DNA from: Motilimonas pumila | GTDB lineage: Bacteria > Pseudomonadota > Gammaproteobacteria > Enterobacterales > CBDFNC01 | NCBI RefSeq assembly: GCF_003596335.1 | Contig: NZ_QZCH01000007.1 | Location: forward strand, 62,001 to 126,000 | Length of the DNA stretch: 64,000 nt | Reading direction: 5' to 3' | Part shown: positions 10,201 through 17,976 of the stretch, one piece after another | How the letters are laid out: each line of letters starts with the position of its first letter | Position numbering within the stretch: position 1 is the first letter of the stretch | Position numbers and translations under genes: made by a program | The notes under the pieces: model-generated | Databases searched by the model: none | The model's input: only the letters and a program-made list of their open reading frames with translations | Told to the model about the DNA's origin: nothing

Positions 10201-10282
10201 TTACTCTTGTCGTAGCCAGGTTAAGCGCTTTGAAGGTGAGAAACTCATGCACCCGGTGCAAGCGTTGCTAACCCTTAAGTAA
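7232..10282 (+). CDS. ydiJ: YdiJ-type FAD/Fe-S D-2-hydroxyacid (D-2-hydroxyglutarate) dehydrogenase
   Basis: A flavoprotein-iron-sulfur oxidoreductase of about 1016 residues that closely follows E. coli YdiJ, an enzyme that oxidises D-2-hydroxyglutarate. Domains in order: FAD-binding PCMH fold (PRGGGTGTNGQSL, TVGGMINTDASGQGS), a FAD-linked oxidase C-terminal domain (GMFGHVDAGVLHVRP, WGEHGKG), a ferredoxin-like region (CNGNGLCF, then CLACKACSSQCPIKVDV), and a CCG domain (VGCCGMAGTYG). The ATG at 7232 gives the family N-terminus MIP; a GTG at 7223 is nearer to AGGGA and cannot be excluded. menI follows, as in the E. coli ydiI-ydiJ neighbourhood. Confidence 0.93.
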   Translation: MIPNLSIQENIHPDVVAYLKELGNSTYSGDIETTYASRLAVATDNSVYQSLPQAVLLPKTQQDLITLCRFASKPKYQSVKFSPRGGGTGTNGQSLTQHVVVDLSRHMNKILEVNAKEGWVRVQTGVVKDQLNDALRPHGFFFSPDLSTSNRATVGGMINTDASGQGSLKYGKTSDHVLALTSVLVNGDLLKTKPVSLAKALQFAEEETATGQIYRQVLGTCQQMEQEIEQRFPKLNRFLTGYDLKHVFDKQQEKVDVSRILCGSEGSLAFITEAKLNITPIPTYRALINVKYDSFESALRNAPFLVEAQALSVETVDSRVLNLAKQDIVWHSVSDLIKDVPDKVMDGLNIVEYAEQDETKQNEKIARLTQLLDAKIAQGESGLIGYQITTDLAAINRIYGMRKKAVGLLGAAKGRAKPVAFAEDTCVPPENLADFIIEFRALLDNKGLNYGMFGHVDAGVLHVRPALDMCDPEQEVLMREISDKVVALTAKYKGLMWGEHGKGFRSEYGPEFFGKTLFNELRKIKGVFDPLNRVNPGKICTPFDSQDSLVSVDATKRGFYDRQIPVQVRDSFTEAVDCNGNGLCFNYDTTSPMCPSSKITKDRRHSPKGRAGLMREWLRQLVNNDVDIIALEKDLMAGKNDISLVKRFANSWSKKRGEYDFSAEVMEAMEGCLACKACSSQCPIKVDVPTFRSRFMFLYYSRYQRAVKDYMVGYSESYTPLMAKAPGMFNVFLKQDWVQKLTTKAIGMVDIPVLSQPTLARSLKGHTATKFNMQALAELPKAERDKHVLIVQDPFTSYYDADVVRDLVLLIERMGFHPVLLPFKPNGKPQHIKGFLRQFAKTAQTASDFLNQVAQLKIPMIGTDPALVLCYRDEYKKVLGDKRGQFEVKLFQEWLTPRLHQVHIKATTNKDFYLFGHCTEKTNVPSSSNDWKEIFNAFGCTLSEVSVGCCGMAGTYGHDAKQLDNSKGIYGLSWQQAIAKHDKSQCLATGYSCRSQVKRFEGEKLMHPVQALLTLK

Positions 10283-10300
10283 TCCCATTTAGTGCCATTC

Positions 10301-10341
10301 AAGGCCATTGCTTACCAAGGTAGGCAATGGCCTTTTTTTTT
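10301..10341 (+). terminator. Rho-independent terminator after ydiJ
   Basis: A long hairpin, AAGGCCATTGC / GCAATGGCCTT with the bulged sequence TTACCAAGGTAG between, is followed by nine T. It separates ydiJ from menI. Confidence 0.88.
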
Positions 10342-10432
10342 GTTAGCGTAGTGCTAATCAAGGCTTATTTATTTGGCTGACCCCGCTGGTGACTGAATGC
10401 GCCATTAGCTTTTAACAGGAGTCTTCAAGGTT

Positions 10433-10849
10433 ATGTGGCAAACACCGCCTAATTTGGCTGAGTTAAACCAAGTGTGTGATAACACCTTGGTATCCCACTT
10501 GGGGATTTGCTTTACCGCATTTACTCAAGACTCATTGACTGCAACCATGCCTGTTGCAGCTATCACCTCGCAACCTTTTGGCTTGCTCCATGGCGGAGCC
10601 TCTGCAGTACTTGCAGAAACCTTAGGTAGCGTAGCTGGCAACCTGATGGTGCCAGAAGGACGTATTTGCGTGGGCCAAGACATCCATGCTAGCCATTTAC
10701 GCAGTGTCTCAAAAGGCGAAGTGACAGGGGTGGCCAGTGCTATTCATATTGGTGGCCGCAGTCATGTTTGGGCTATTGATATTTATAATGAGCAGCAGCA
10801 ATTGATTTGCAGTTCGCGGCTAACTTTAGCGGTGATCAAGCGGTCTTAA
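10433..10849 (+). CDS. menI: Hotdog-fold acyl-CoA thioesterase MenI/YdiI
   Basis: A 138-residue hotdog thioesterase very like E. coli YdiI, which hydrolyses 1,4-dihydroxy-2-naphthoyl-CoA in menaquinone synthesis and also other acyl-CoAs. The active-site segment QPFGLLHGGASAVLAETLGS contains the catalytic glutamate. The end (VWAIDIYNEQQQLICSSRLT) matches the family. AGGAG precedes the ATG. It lies next to the ydiJ homologue, as in E. coli. The true substrate cannot be read from sequence. Confidence 0.9.
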   Translation: MWQTPPNLAELNQVCDNTLVSHLGICFTAFTQDSLTATMPVAAITSQPFGLLHGGASAVLAETLGSVAGNLMVPEGRICVGQDIHASHLRSVSKGEVTGVASAIHIGGRSHVWAIDIYNEQQQLICSSRLTLAVIKRS

Positions 10850-10868
10850 GTATTTGAAAACAAGCATT

Positions 10869-11657
10869 TTAGAAATCTCGCCAATTTAAGTAATAGCTGT
10901 ATTCAATTCGCTGCTGAGTATCCAGGGTATGGTTGAATACGCTGCTTGGTTTAGCTTGACACTGGCTCTCGATGAACTCAGGCTCGGTCCAGCCTGTCAT
11001 TCCTCCCAGATATTCGCGCACGTAGCCCCAATTGCCGCAAGACAAAATACTGTCAAACTGTTGCTCGCGCTGACACACTACGCAGGTTTCGAACATGACA
11101 ATCATGTCCTCTCCCTCAGTGCCGTAAAAATCAGAGACGTAAGGGGTGTCATAGATTGCTACGGTTGATGCGCGCTTGACCGGTTTTGACCAAGGCTTGT
11201 CGCGGCTGTCTTTGGGGGTGAAGTGGTCGCCATAGCCGTGCTCAAGGGGCGCATTATCGTAAAAGGGTTCGTGAAAGTCGGGAGGCACGTCTACCTGCAC
11301 TGCTTGCTCATTAGCAAGGTGGCGAATGTTAGTGCTTCTGATTTGTAAAATACGGTATTTATCACAACGAGCGAGGTTTTGCTGTTGCACACTGCCTTTT
11401 TGATTACTAAAAAAATGAATTTCTAAGCCTACACCGGTGGCGTTATCTTTCGGTATGTATGAGGCATTTTCTCGCCCTGAATGGTACCAAGGTTTAGAGA
11501 AGTCGAGCCTGCCAATGTCATGGCCTTGAAAAGTGACAGGGCAAGAGCGCGCTACAATGAGCGGGTTTGACCTTACATCGATAGTCACCAGCAATAAGCC
11601 GCCGTAACAAAGGGAAAGTACCCATAGTTTGCCAAGGTTTTGCACATTTGCCAGCAT
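10869..11657 (-). CDS. Membrane-anchored or secreted protein, function unknown
   Basis: A 262-residue protein with one N-terminal hydrophobic helix (about residues 9-26), probably an uncleaved anchor or a signal sequence. The rest is soluble, rich in aromatic and charged residues, with a CxxC pair (ETCVVCQRE) and further cysteines (ILSCGNWGY, ESQCQAK) that suggest disulfides outside the cytoplasm. I recognise no family. It is convergent with menI, 19 bases apart, so the two genes end almost together. The upstream gap leads to the small yqaE-like gene on the same strand. Confidence 0.65.
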   Translation of the reverse strand: MLANVQNLGKLWVLSLCYGGLLLVTIDVRSNPLIVARSCPVTFQGHDIGRLDFSKPWYHSGRENASYIPKDNATGVGLEIHFFSNQKGSVQQQNLARCDKYRILQIRSTNIRHLANEQAVQVDVPPDFHEPFYDNAPLEHGYGDHFTPKDSRDKPWSKPVKRASTVAIYDTPYVSDFYGTEGEDMIVMFETCVVCQREQQFDSILSCGNWGYVREYLGGMTGWTEPEFIESQCQAKPSSVFNHTLDTQQRIEYSYYLNWRDF

Positions 11658-11753
11658 GAAACCACTCCACCAAGCGTGAATAACCTCAGTATAGTCAATA
11701 ATGTGTCATCAATTTTTCATGTCAAAGTGGTAGGGAGGCGGGGAGCGGAGAAG

Positions 11754-11781
11754 ATTGCTTATGAGCAGGCTCATAAGCAAT
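11754..11781 (-). terminator. 13-bp perfect inverted repeat behind the yqaE-like gene
   Basis: ATTGCTTATGAGC is followed after two bases by its exact reverse complement. It lies 13 bases downstream of the yqaE-like stop on the minus strand. The hairpin would be very stable, but the sequence after it is TCTTCTCC rather than a T run. It is a terminator-like or mRNA 3'-protecting hairpin rather than a classical terminator. Confidence 0.45.
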
Positions 11782-11794
11782 GCAAATAGGTGAT

Positions 11795-11962
11795 TTAGCC
11801 GTCTTTAAAACACACCCAAAGAGAGTGAACGATGGCTGGAAAAAACATTAAGAAACAAAGAATAATATTGATAATGAGGTGCTTGCCAGCGCCCGCTTTA
11901 AAGAAAACTGCAAGAGGTGGCAGAAGTAGTGACAAAATGATTAAAACAATTTTGTTGTCCAT
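11795..11962 (-). CDS. YqaE/Pmp3 family small membrane protein (55 residues)
   Basis: A short gene on the minus strand encodes 55 residues. Its N-terminus, MDNKIVLIILSLLLPPLAVF, followed by FKAGAGKHLIINIILCFL and FFPAIVHSLWV, is the two-helix pattern of the Pmp3/YqaE (UPF0057) family. Members are tiny inner-membrane proteolipids, often induced by salt, cold or envelope stress. The LPPLAVF motif and the GKH turn between the helices are diagnostic. AAAGGA sits about six bases before the ATG, a strong ribosome binding site. It stands alone with its own downstream hairpin. Confidence 0.85.
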   Translation of the reverse strand: MDNKIVLIILSLLLPPLAVFFKAGAGKHLIINIILCFLMFFPAIVHSLWVCFKDG

Positions 11963-12139
11963 GATAGTCCTTTAAAAGATGATGAATAATCAAAGCTAGG
12001 TTAGCTGAAACTCTTTGCTCAGTCTGTAGTCATGGCGTTTTAATATGAATTATGAGAGTTAGCTTGAGAAAAATAACTCCAGCTTGTGTTTTGTTGTTAT
12101 TGTTGCTGTTCTATTGACCGAAAACGGATAAGGAATTCT

Positions 12140-12523
12140 ATGGTAATTATTTATGGCCAACGGCATGCTTTAACCCCCATTAAAGGCCTACTCTCAGATA
12201 CTATTCATCATGTGATGCAGCAGGTTTTAGGGCTACCAGAGGGTAAACGCGCGCACCGGTTTATTAGCCTTGATAGCGATGATTTCTATTACCCCAGTGA
12301 TCGCTCTGAGCGTTACACCGTGATTGAAGTTAATATGATGCAAGGGCGCTCTGTGGCAACAAAAAAGCGATTGATTAAGACTTTGTTTGAGTTAATAGAG
12401 CAAGAGGTGGGAATTGCGCCGATCGATGTTGAAATCACGCTACAAGAGCAACCAGAGCATTGCTGGGGCTTTCGCGGTATGACGGGCGATGAGGCTAAGT
12501 TAAACTACAGCATTAAGGTGTAG
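12140..12523 (+). CDS. Tautomerase-fold protein lacking the N-terminal catalytic proline
   Basis: A 127-residue protein resembling the longer tautomerase family (Tautomerase_2). The signature segments are RSERYTVIEVNMMQGRSVATKK and the C-terminal EHCWGFRGM. In this superfamily a proline exposed after removal of Met1 is the catalytic base; here residue 2 is valine (MVIIYGQRH). AAGGA five bases before the ATG at 12140 supports this start, so the missing proline is not a start error. A longer frame from 12086 gives an unlikely cysteine-rich leader. Function unknown; it could be a non-catalytic or altered enzyme. Confidence 0.75.
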   Translation: MVIIYGQRHALTPIKGLLSDTIHHVMQQVLGLPEGKRAHRFISLDSDDFYYPSDRSERYTVIEVNMMQGRSVATKKRLIKTLFELIEQEVGIAPIDVEITLQEQPEHCWGFRGMTGDEAKLNYSIKV

Positions 12524-12539
12524 CAGGTCGGGTATCTAT

Positions 12540-12570
12540 GAAAAAAGCCGAATCAGAATTCGGCTTTTAT
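12540..12570. terminator. Bidirectional terminator between tautomerase gene and ppaC
   Basis: AAAAGCCGAATT / AATTCGGCTTTT hairpin with A and T runs on both sides. It serves both converging genes. Confidence 0.9.
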
Positions 12571-12592
12571 CATCATTGTTGCGTGTTAAAGC

Positions 12593-13513
12593 TTACGCAA
12601 ATGCGTCTTGCAGTGGCGGTACGACTTGTTTTTTACGACTTAGCACGCCGTCTAACCATACCTTGCCGTCCGTTGGCGCTTTACCGTAAGCGCGCTCAAT
12701 CAGGGTATCATCTTCACTGATTACCAAGACTTCTGAACCTTCTTTCATGATGTCAGTCAACAATAACATCATGGTGTGGCGCTCGCCTTCGTTTTTCATT
12801 GCTGCAATATCTGCGGCAAGCTCGGCCTTTATGTCATCAAATACAGCAAGGTCAATGACTTCTAGTTGGCCAATGCCGACTTTATTTCCGTTCATGTTAA
12901 AGTCTTTAAAGTCGCGCATCACAAGGTCACGAACAGGTGTGCCTTCTACAGCTGACTTCACTTTAAACATTTCCATGCCAAGGGCTTTGTAGTCTTCAAT
13001 ACCGGCAATTTCAGCCAGCGCTTCCACACATTTGATGTCGGCAGTAGTGCATGTTGGTGACTTAAAAATGACCGTATCACTTAAAATTGCACACATCATA
13101 ATGCCGGCGATGTCTTTTGGAATTTCTACGTTATGGAAATCGTACATCATTTTGATGATGGTATTGCTACAGCCGACCGGCCTGATCCAACATTCTAGTG
13201 GTGTAGATGTCGTGAGATCACCCAGTTTGTGGTGGTCCACTATGCCCACTATGGTTGCTTGAGCAATATCATCAGGTGCTTGAGTGAGCTCTGAATGGTC
13301 CACAATGTATACATTTTCACCGGCGTAGCTTTCTTTAAATTCTGGTGCTTCGAAACCAAACTTGTCTAAGATAAAAGCGGTTTCTGGTGAAAGCTCTCCT
13401 AAACGGGAGGCAATTGCTGGCTCATCGATTTGGTTTTTTAAATAAGCTAGGGCAATTGCACCACAAATTGAATCAGAATCTGGGATCTTATGGCCCACCA
13501 CATACATTGTCAT
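12593..13513 (-). CDS. ppaC: Manganese-dependent inorganic pyrophosphatase PpaC
   Basis: A family II pyrophosphatase (DHH superfamily) that hydrolyses pyrophosphate with Mn2+ or Co2+ in the cytosol. Metal-binding motifs are present in order: GHKIPDSDS, YIVDHSE, VDHHKLGD, then the substrate-binding C-terminal SRKKQVVPPL. The length (306 residues) matches Bacillus and Vibrio enzymes, and there are no CBS domains. The start at 13513 is chosen because AGGAG lies upstream and the N-terminus (MTMYVVGHK) fits; an ATG at 13540 adds nine residues. Confidence 0.96.
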   Translation of the reverse strand: MTMYVVGHKIPDSDSICGAIALAYLKNQIDEPAIASRLGELSPETAFILDKFGFEAPEFKESYAGENVYIVDHSELTQAPDDIAQATIVGIVDHHKLGDLTTSTPLECWIRPVGCSNTIIKMMYDFHNVEIPKDIAGIMMCAILSDTVIFKSPTCTTADIKCVEALAEIAGIEDYKALGMEMFKVKSAVEGTPVRDLVMRDFKDFNMNGNKVGIGQLEVIDLAVFDDIKAELAADIAAMKNEGERHTMMLLLTDIMKEGSEVLVISEDDTLIERAYGKAPTDGKVWLDGVLSRKKQVVPPLQDAFA

Positions 13514-13566
13514 TTTTGCTTCTCTCCTATAATTTTGCATAATTTTAACAAAGTTTAGCGCCAGAG

Positions 13567-14043
13567 GTGAAGCCTAATTTGGGCTCCAGGCAAGGGTTAA
13601 GGCTGATTAAGTTAGCGCTTTACTGTGGCAATGACGTGAAATCAGAGATAAGGCAGTGGCTTTTGACGATAGTTATCAGCGAGATTCAGCAACAGCAGCT
13701 CACTTTCCTCCATATTAAGGTTGAGGGTTGGTTGCGCGCTCGTGATTATGTGGCCGTAGGCGACTTACTTAATCATTGGCCGTATCGGTGCAATCAGCCT
13801 GCGCTAGCGATCGTTGATTGCCGTGGATTGACGGGGTGGCATTGGCGAGCGCTTTACTACGACTTGATCTTTTCTCTGCGTTATCGCCATTGTTTTGCGG
13901 GTTTTGTCGTACTGGGCAATCGGCGCTGGCAGCATTGGGGTTGTGGTGTATCGGCCATGATAATGGGCATGCCTATTCACTATTGTAATAGTGCTGCAAA
14001 GGCTTATCGTTTGATACACAGTTTAGCAAGTGGCCGAGATTGA
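13567..14043 (+). CDS. SpoIIAA-like (STAS-fold) protein
   Basis: The central and C-terminal part resembles the SpoIIAA-like domain. A beta strand (LHIKVEGWL) leads into ARDYVAVGDLL, then IVDCRGLTGWHWRALYYDL and CFAGFVVLGNRRWQHWG, ending with a strand and a helix (MPIHYCNSAAKAYRLI). These proteins have an anti-sigma-antagonist-like fold, and their roles in proteobacteria are mostly unknown. The start is a GTG at 13567 with a weak ribosome binding site. The first 30 or so residues are not typical of the family, so the true start may be further downstream. It is divergent from ppaC. Confidence 0.6.
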   Translation: MKPNLGSRQGLRLIKLALYCGNDVKSEIRQWLLTIVISEIQQQQLTFLHIKVEGWLRARDYVAVGDLLNHWPYRCNQPALAIVDCRGLTGWHWRALYYDLIFSLRYRHCFAGFVVLGNRRWQHWGCGVSAMIMGMPIHYCNSAAKAYRLIHSLASGRD

Positions 14044-14190
14044 TCGACATAGCTGTTGTTGATGAAAAACTGCAACGACTAAAACTCAGATTTACCACAC
14101 GGTATTTTTTATTTAAAGCCTTAACATTCTGTTATCCGCCTGATTTTGTGGTTCACGGCGACTTTTCAATTCCAGCAAAAGGACACTCCC

Positions 14191-17097
14191 GTGCCAGCAC
14201 CTAAGTATCTTGATTTTATTGCCAAGTGCCTGCAGTTTTTACCTGCCGAGCGCGTTATTACCGAAGCAATGCACCGTTTCGCAGCCGGAACCGACGCCAG
14301 TTGCTATCGCTTAGTTCCTGAAGTCGTGTTGATCCTAGATAAAGAGGACGAATTACAGCAGGTATTGGCCCTTTGTCGAGACGCTAAGTTAGCCGTGACG
14401 TTTCGGGCCGCGGGCACCAGCTTATCAGGGCAAGCAATCAGTAACTCGGTACTGATTAAGTTAAGTTCTGCGTGGCGAGGTCATGAAATACTGGCAAATG
14501 GCGACAAGATTCGTTGTCAACCCGGCCTTATAGGCGCTCAAGTCAACCGAATTTTAGCCCCATATCAACGTAAAATAGGCCCAGATCCGGCGTCGATAAA
14601 TACTTGTAAGATTGGCGGCATCGCTGCCAATAACTCCAGTGGCATGTGTTGTGGAACGGCGCAAAACTCTTACGCAACAGTGGCGGATATGCGCCTAGTA
14701 CTGGCAGATGGCAGTGTGCTGGATACGGCATCACAAGACAGCATTGCTTGGTTTAAGTCTCATCACCGGCGATTACTCGACCAATTGGAAAGTCTAGCGT
14801 GCTCTACTCAGCAAGACAAAGACTTACGTGAGTTAATTAAGCATAAATACCGGCTCAAAAACACCACAGGATATAGCTTGAATGCGCTGACAGATTATCA
14901 AGACGGCATCGATATTCTTAAGCATCTAATGATAGGCTCGGAAGGGACCTTAGGTTTTATTTCTGACATTACCTATCACACGATAGCGCAAGCGCCTTTT
15001 AAAGCGAGCAGTTTGGTGGTGTTTGCAGATATTCGAACTAGCTGCCAAGCTGTGGCGCGCCTAGCCAATACTGAAGTAGCTGCCGTAGAGTTGATGGACT
15101 TCGCGAGTCTTCGCTCGGTTGCTTCGCAACCTGTGATAGCCAAGCACCTTGCTGCTATGCCAGAAGGGGCGGCGGCTTTGCTGCTCGAAGTTCATGGTGA
15201 AACTGAAGCGCAATTGAAGCAAGAGATGGCTTATATTAATGAGCAATTAGCGCCGTTTTCATTGGTTTGTGATATGGGGTTTAGCCAGGATGAGCGCCAT
15301 TGTCAGCAGCTGTGGGATATTCGAAAAGGCTTATTCCCTGCAGTGGGTGCAGTGCGAGAAAAGGGAACCACGGTTATCATCGAAGACATTGCGGTAGCGG
15401 TTGAAAACCTGGCCGAGGCAACTTTATCGTTGCAGCAACTTTTGGCGCAATACGGTTACCAAGAAGCAATTATTTTTGGCCACGCTTTGGACGGTAACTT
15501 ACATTTTGTATTTACCCAAGACTTTGGATCCCCGACGCAATTGCAGCGATATCAACTGCTAATGACTGACGTGGTGAAACTGGTGACAGTTGAACATCAA
15601 GGGTCGTTAAAAGCAGAGCATGGCACCGGTCGCAACATGGCACCGTTTGTAGAGCAGGAGTGGGGCCAACAAGCGCTTGCAATCATGTGGCAAATTAAAC
15701 ATTGGCTGGATCCTTTGGGTATCTTGAACCCGGATGTGGTATTGAGCCAGGACCCTAATATCCACTTGAAAAACCTAAAACTGATGCCCGCTGCGGCGGC
15801 GGAGGTAGACACTTGTATCGAGTGTGGTTTCTGTGAGCCGGCCTGTCCGTCCAAAGATTACAGTTTAACACCAAGGCAGCGGATCAGCGTTTATCGCCAT
15901 GGCCAAACGTTAGCCGCAAGGGACGCAGAGCCTCAGCAGTTAGCTCAATGGCAACAAGCGTTCCAACACAGCGGAATTGACTCTTGCGCAGCGACAGGCA
16001 TGTGCGCGCAGCAATGTCCTGTCGGCATTAATACCGGTGAACTTATACTTTCGCTGCGCCGGGCGCAGCTTAAACCGTGGCAACAAAAGTTGGCCTTGTG
16101 GAGCAGTGAACATATGGCAGGCATCACTGCATTGGCGCGCTCAAGCCTTGCCAGTCATGATAAAATGAAGCAATGGCTAGGCGCTAAAAATATCGCCCGG
16201 CTCAACCAAACTGGCCATCACCTTGCGCCTCAATTGATCCCAATTTTGCCTGCCACCTTACCAAAATCGCAACTTACGAAGCCCCAGTCACTGCTCAGCA
16301 AAGCAGTCAACGAGCCCCAACCTGAGCCTGCTTTCGTGTATTTGCCAAGCTGCCTCAATCGAACGTGCGCAGCAAATGGCAGTGGTGACAGTAGCCAACA
16401 TACAGACACACACGATGGGCAAGACTTGATGTCTACGTTAACTGCTTTAATGACTAAGGCCGGTTTTAGGATTGTCATACCTGGGCAGGTAAATAGCCTG
16501 TGCTGTGGCCTCGCTTTTCACAGTAAAGGCGCGCAGCAAGCCCATCAAGTGAGCTTAGAGCAAACGACGACCGCTTTATTGCAAGCCAGTGAACAAGGGA
16601 AATGGCCGATTGTGATGGATGCTAGCCCTTGTGCTCAGCATCTTACAAAGTACCAACAAGCAGGCCTCACCATATTGGATGCAGCTGCATTTTGTGAACT
16701 CTACTTACCACAGCGGCTTGACTTTCATCCAATACCTGAACCCGTGATGTTGCACGTCACTTGCAGCAGCCAAAATATGGGCCAAGCGAACTTGCTACGC
16801 CAGTTATTGGCCCGCTGCGCGGAAGAAGTGATTGAGCCTGCGCAAATCAGTTGTTGCGGCTTCGCGGGCGATCGTGGCATTTGCGTGCCGGGTTTGAACC
16901 AAGCTGCCTTGGCTGATTTAGCTCAGCAAGTACCTAAGGGGTGCCAACGAGGCTACAGTAATAGTCGCAGCTGCGAGATAGGCCTGTCGTTACACAGTGG
17001 CATTGAGTATCAATCTGTGGTTTATTTGGTGAATCAAGTTACTACAGTAAAAAATACAAGAGCAGAACGCATTTATGGCCAAAAAACACCCGAATAA
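14191..17097 (+). CDS. FAD/Fe-S D-lactate dehydrogenase (Dld-II type)
   Basis: A respiratory-type flavoprotein of 968 residues, like the Dld-II D-lactate dehydrogenase of Shewanella. The order is: FAD-binding PCMH domain (RAAGTSLSGQA, KIGGIAANNSSGMCCGT, MIGSEGTLGFIS), FAD-oxidase C-terminal domain (IFGHALDGNLHFVF, KAEHGTGRNMAP), two 4Fe-4S clusters (CIECGFCEPACPS and CAATGMCAQQCPVG), and two CCG domains (SLCCGLAFHS, ISCCGFAGDRG). It probably sends electrons from D-lactate to quinone at the inner membrane. The GTG at 14191 has AAAGGA seven bases upstream; a TTG 45 bases earlier is less likely. Its last 23 bases overlap the DUF2956 gene. Confidence 0.88.
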   Translation: MPAPKYLDFIAKCLQFLPAERVITEAMHRFAAGTDASCYRLVPEVVLILDKEDELQQVLALCRDAKLAVTFRAAGTSLSGQAISNSVLIKLSSAWRGHEILANGDKIRCQPGLIGAQVNRILAPYQRKIGPDPASINTCKIGGIAANNSSGMCCGTAQNSYATVADMRLVLADGSVLDTASQDSIAWFKSHHRRLLDQLESLACSTQQDKDLRELIKHKYRLKNTTGYSLNALTDYQDGIDILKHLMIGSEGTLGFISDITYHTIAQAPFKASSLVVFADIRTSCQAVARLANTEVAAVELMDFASLRSVASQPVIAKHLAAMPEGAAALLLEVHGETEAQLKQEMAYINEQLAPFSLVCDMGFSQDERHCQQLWDIRKGLFPAVGAVREKGTTVIIEDIAVAVENLAEATLSLQQLLAQYGYQEAIIFGHALDGNLHFVFTQDFGSPTQLQRYQLLMTDVVKLVTVEHQGSLKAEHGTGRNMAPFVEQEWGQQALAIMWQIKHWLDPLGILNPDVVLSQDPNIHLKNLKLMPAAAAEVDTCIECGFCEPACPSKDYSLTPRQRISVYRHGQTLAARDAEPQQLAQWQQAFQHSGIDSCAATGMCAQQCPVGINTGELILSLRRAQLKPWQQKLALWSSEHMAGITALARSSLASHDKMKQWLGAKNIARLNQTGHHLAPQLIPILPATLPKSQLTKPQSLLSKAVNEPQPEPAFVYLPSCLNRTCAANGSGDSSQHTDTHDGQDLMSTLTALMTKAGFRIVIPGQVNSLCCGLAFHSKGAQQAHQVSLEQTTTALLQASEQGKWPIVMDASPCAQHLTKYQQAGLTILDAAAFCELYLPQRLDFHPIPEPVMLHVTCSSQNMGQANLLRQLLARCAEEVIEPAQISCCGFAGDRGICVPGLNQAALADLAQQVPKGCQRGYSNSRSCEIGLSLHSGIEYQSVVYLVNQVTTVKNTRAERIYGQKTPE

Positions 17098-17431
17098 AAA
17101 GCAAAAAGTGTCTGATGAAGTGGTTACCGAGGCGATGCAAGTAGCAAAAGCAACTCAAAAACCTGGGCAGACCAAAGAGCAAACCAAGCTGATAGCGCAA
17201 GGGATCCAAAAAGGCATTGAAGAATATAAAAAGCGCCACAAAGAAAAAGCCAGGGAGTTAGACAAACAAAAGCGTAAATTACAGCAACAAAACACGGCAT
17301 CAAAAGCTGCGGCGCCTGTGGCCAATGCAAAGCCAGAAACAGTGGCGAAGCCTAGTGCAAGCGCGGCTTTACCTTGGGCGTTATTAGGATTGAGTTGGAC
17401 CGGTTTTTTACTATATATATTAATGATGTAA
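17075..17431 (+). CDS. DUF2956 family protein
   Basis: A 118-residue basic protein with a long charged helix (PGQTKEQTKLIAQGIQKGIE is the characteristic segment), a low-complexity Ala/Pro/Lys linker, and one C-terminal membrane helix (LPWALLGLSWTGFLLYILM). This is a tail-anchored layout. The family is found in marine gammaproteobacteria and has no known role. It overlaps the end of the D-lactate dehydrogenase gene by 23 bases, so it is probably cotranscribed and translationally coupled. Confidence 0.82.
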   Translation: MAKKHPNKKQKVSDEVVTEAMQVAKATQKPGQTKEQTKLIAQGIQKGIEEYKKRHKEKARELDKQKRKLQQQNTASKAAAPVANAKPETVAKPSASAALPWALLGLSWTGFLLYILMM

Positions 17432-17488
17432 AGCAAGCTGTTTAAACTTGTCTATAGTCATATGAGGCATCTAAACAGGAGTGATTCC

Positions 17489-17881
17489 ATGAAACAGCTT
17501 TTATCATTAAGCGCCGCAACGCTGCTTATCATAACCGTTAGCGCATGTTCTTCAGACACGCCAACTGAAACCGTTGGCATGAGTAATCCAGCCGCGCAAT
17601 TTTGTGTTGACCAAGGTGGTAATATTGAGTACGAGCAGTCTGAAACAGGCGAAATGGGTATTTGTCATACTGTTAACGGTGAAGAGATAGAGCAGTGGGC
17701 GTATTATCGTCAAGCCAATCACCCCGTTGGTATGGCGAATCCTGCAGCAGTGTTTTGCATAGAGCAAGGTGGAGAATTGGTGAATGAGGACGATGGTACC
17801 GGTGTAGTCAACTTTTGCCAATTGCCGGATGGCAGTAAGCAAGAGCAGTGGGATTATTACCGCGCACAACACGCAATGTAA
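17489..17881 (+). CDS. Lipoprotein with two DUF333 domains
   Basis: The N-terminus is a lipoprotein signal with lipobox VSAC (MKQLLSLSAATLLIITVSAC). Two copies of the DUF333 domain follow (NPAAQFCVDQGG...GICHTVNGEE and NPAAVFCIEQGG...FCQLPDGS). Each has two cysteines and ends with a W-YYR motif (QWAYYRQ, QWDYYRA). E. coli YoaF is a single-domain relative. Family proteins are small envelope proteins of unknown function. AGGAG precedes the ATG at 17489; an upstream ATG at 17462 is in frame. It is followed by a paralogue. Confidence 0.85.
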   Translation: MKQLLSLSAATLLIITVSACSSDTPTETVGMSNPAAQFCVDQGGNIEYEQSETGEMGICHTVNGEEIEQWAYYRQANHPVGMANPAAVFCIEQGGELVNEDDGTGVVNFCQLPDGSKQEQWDYYRAQHAM

Positions 17882-17976
17882 TACATGGGTATCCGACTAA
17901 GGTATTAATAATATTGTTTTTTACAGATTGAAAAAGCGTCTATAGTTAATTTGACCATTTAATAAGGAGAACCTGA

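Noticed and set aside
11754..11781. Perfect inverted repeat as an insertion sequence end
   Set aside because: No transposase, second copy or target duplication is seen nearby; its position fits the 3' end of the small membrane protein gene.
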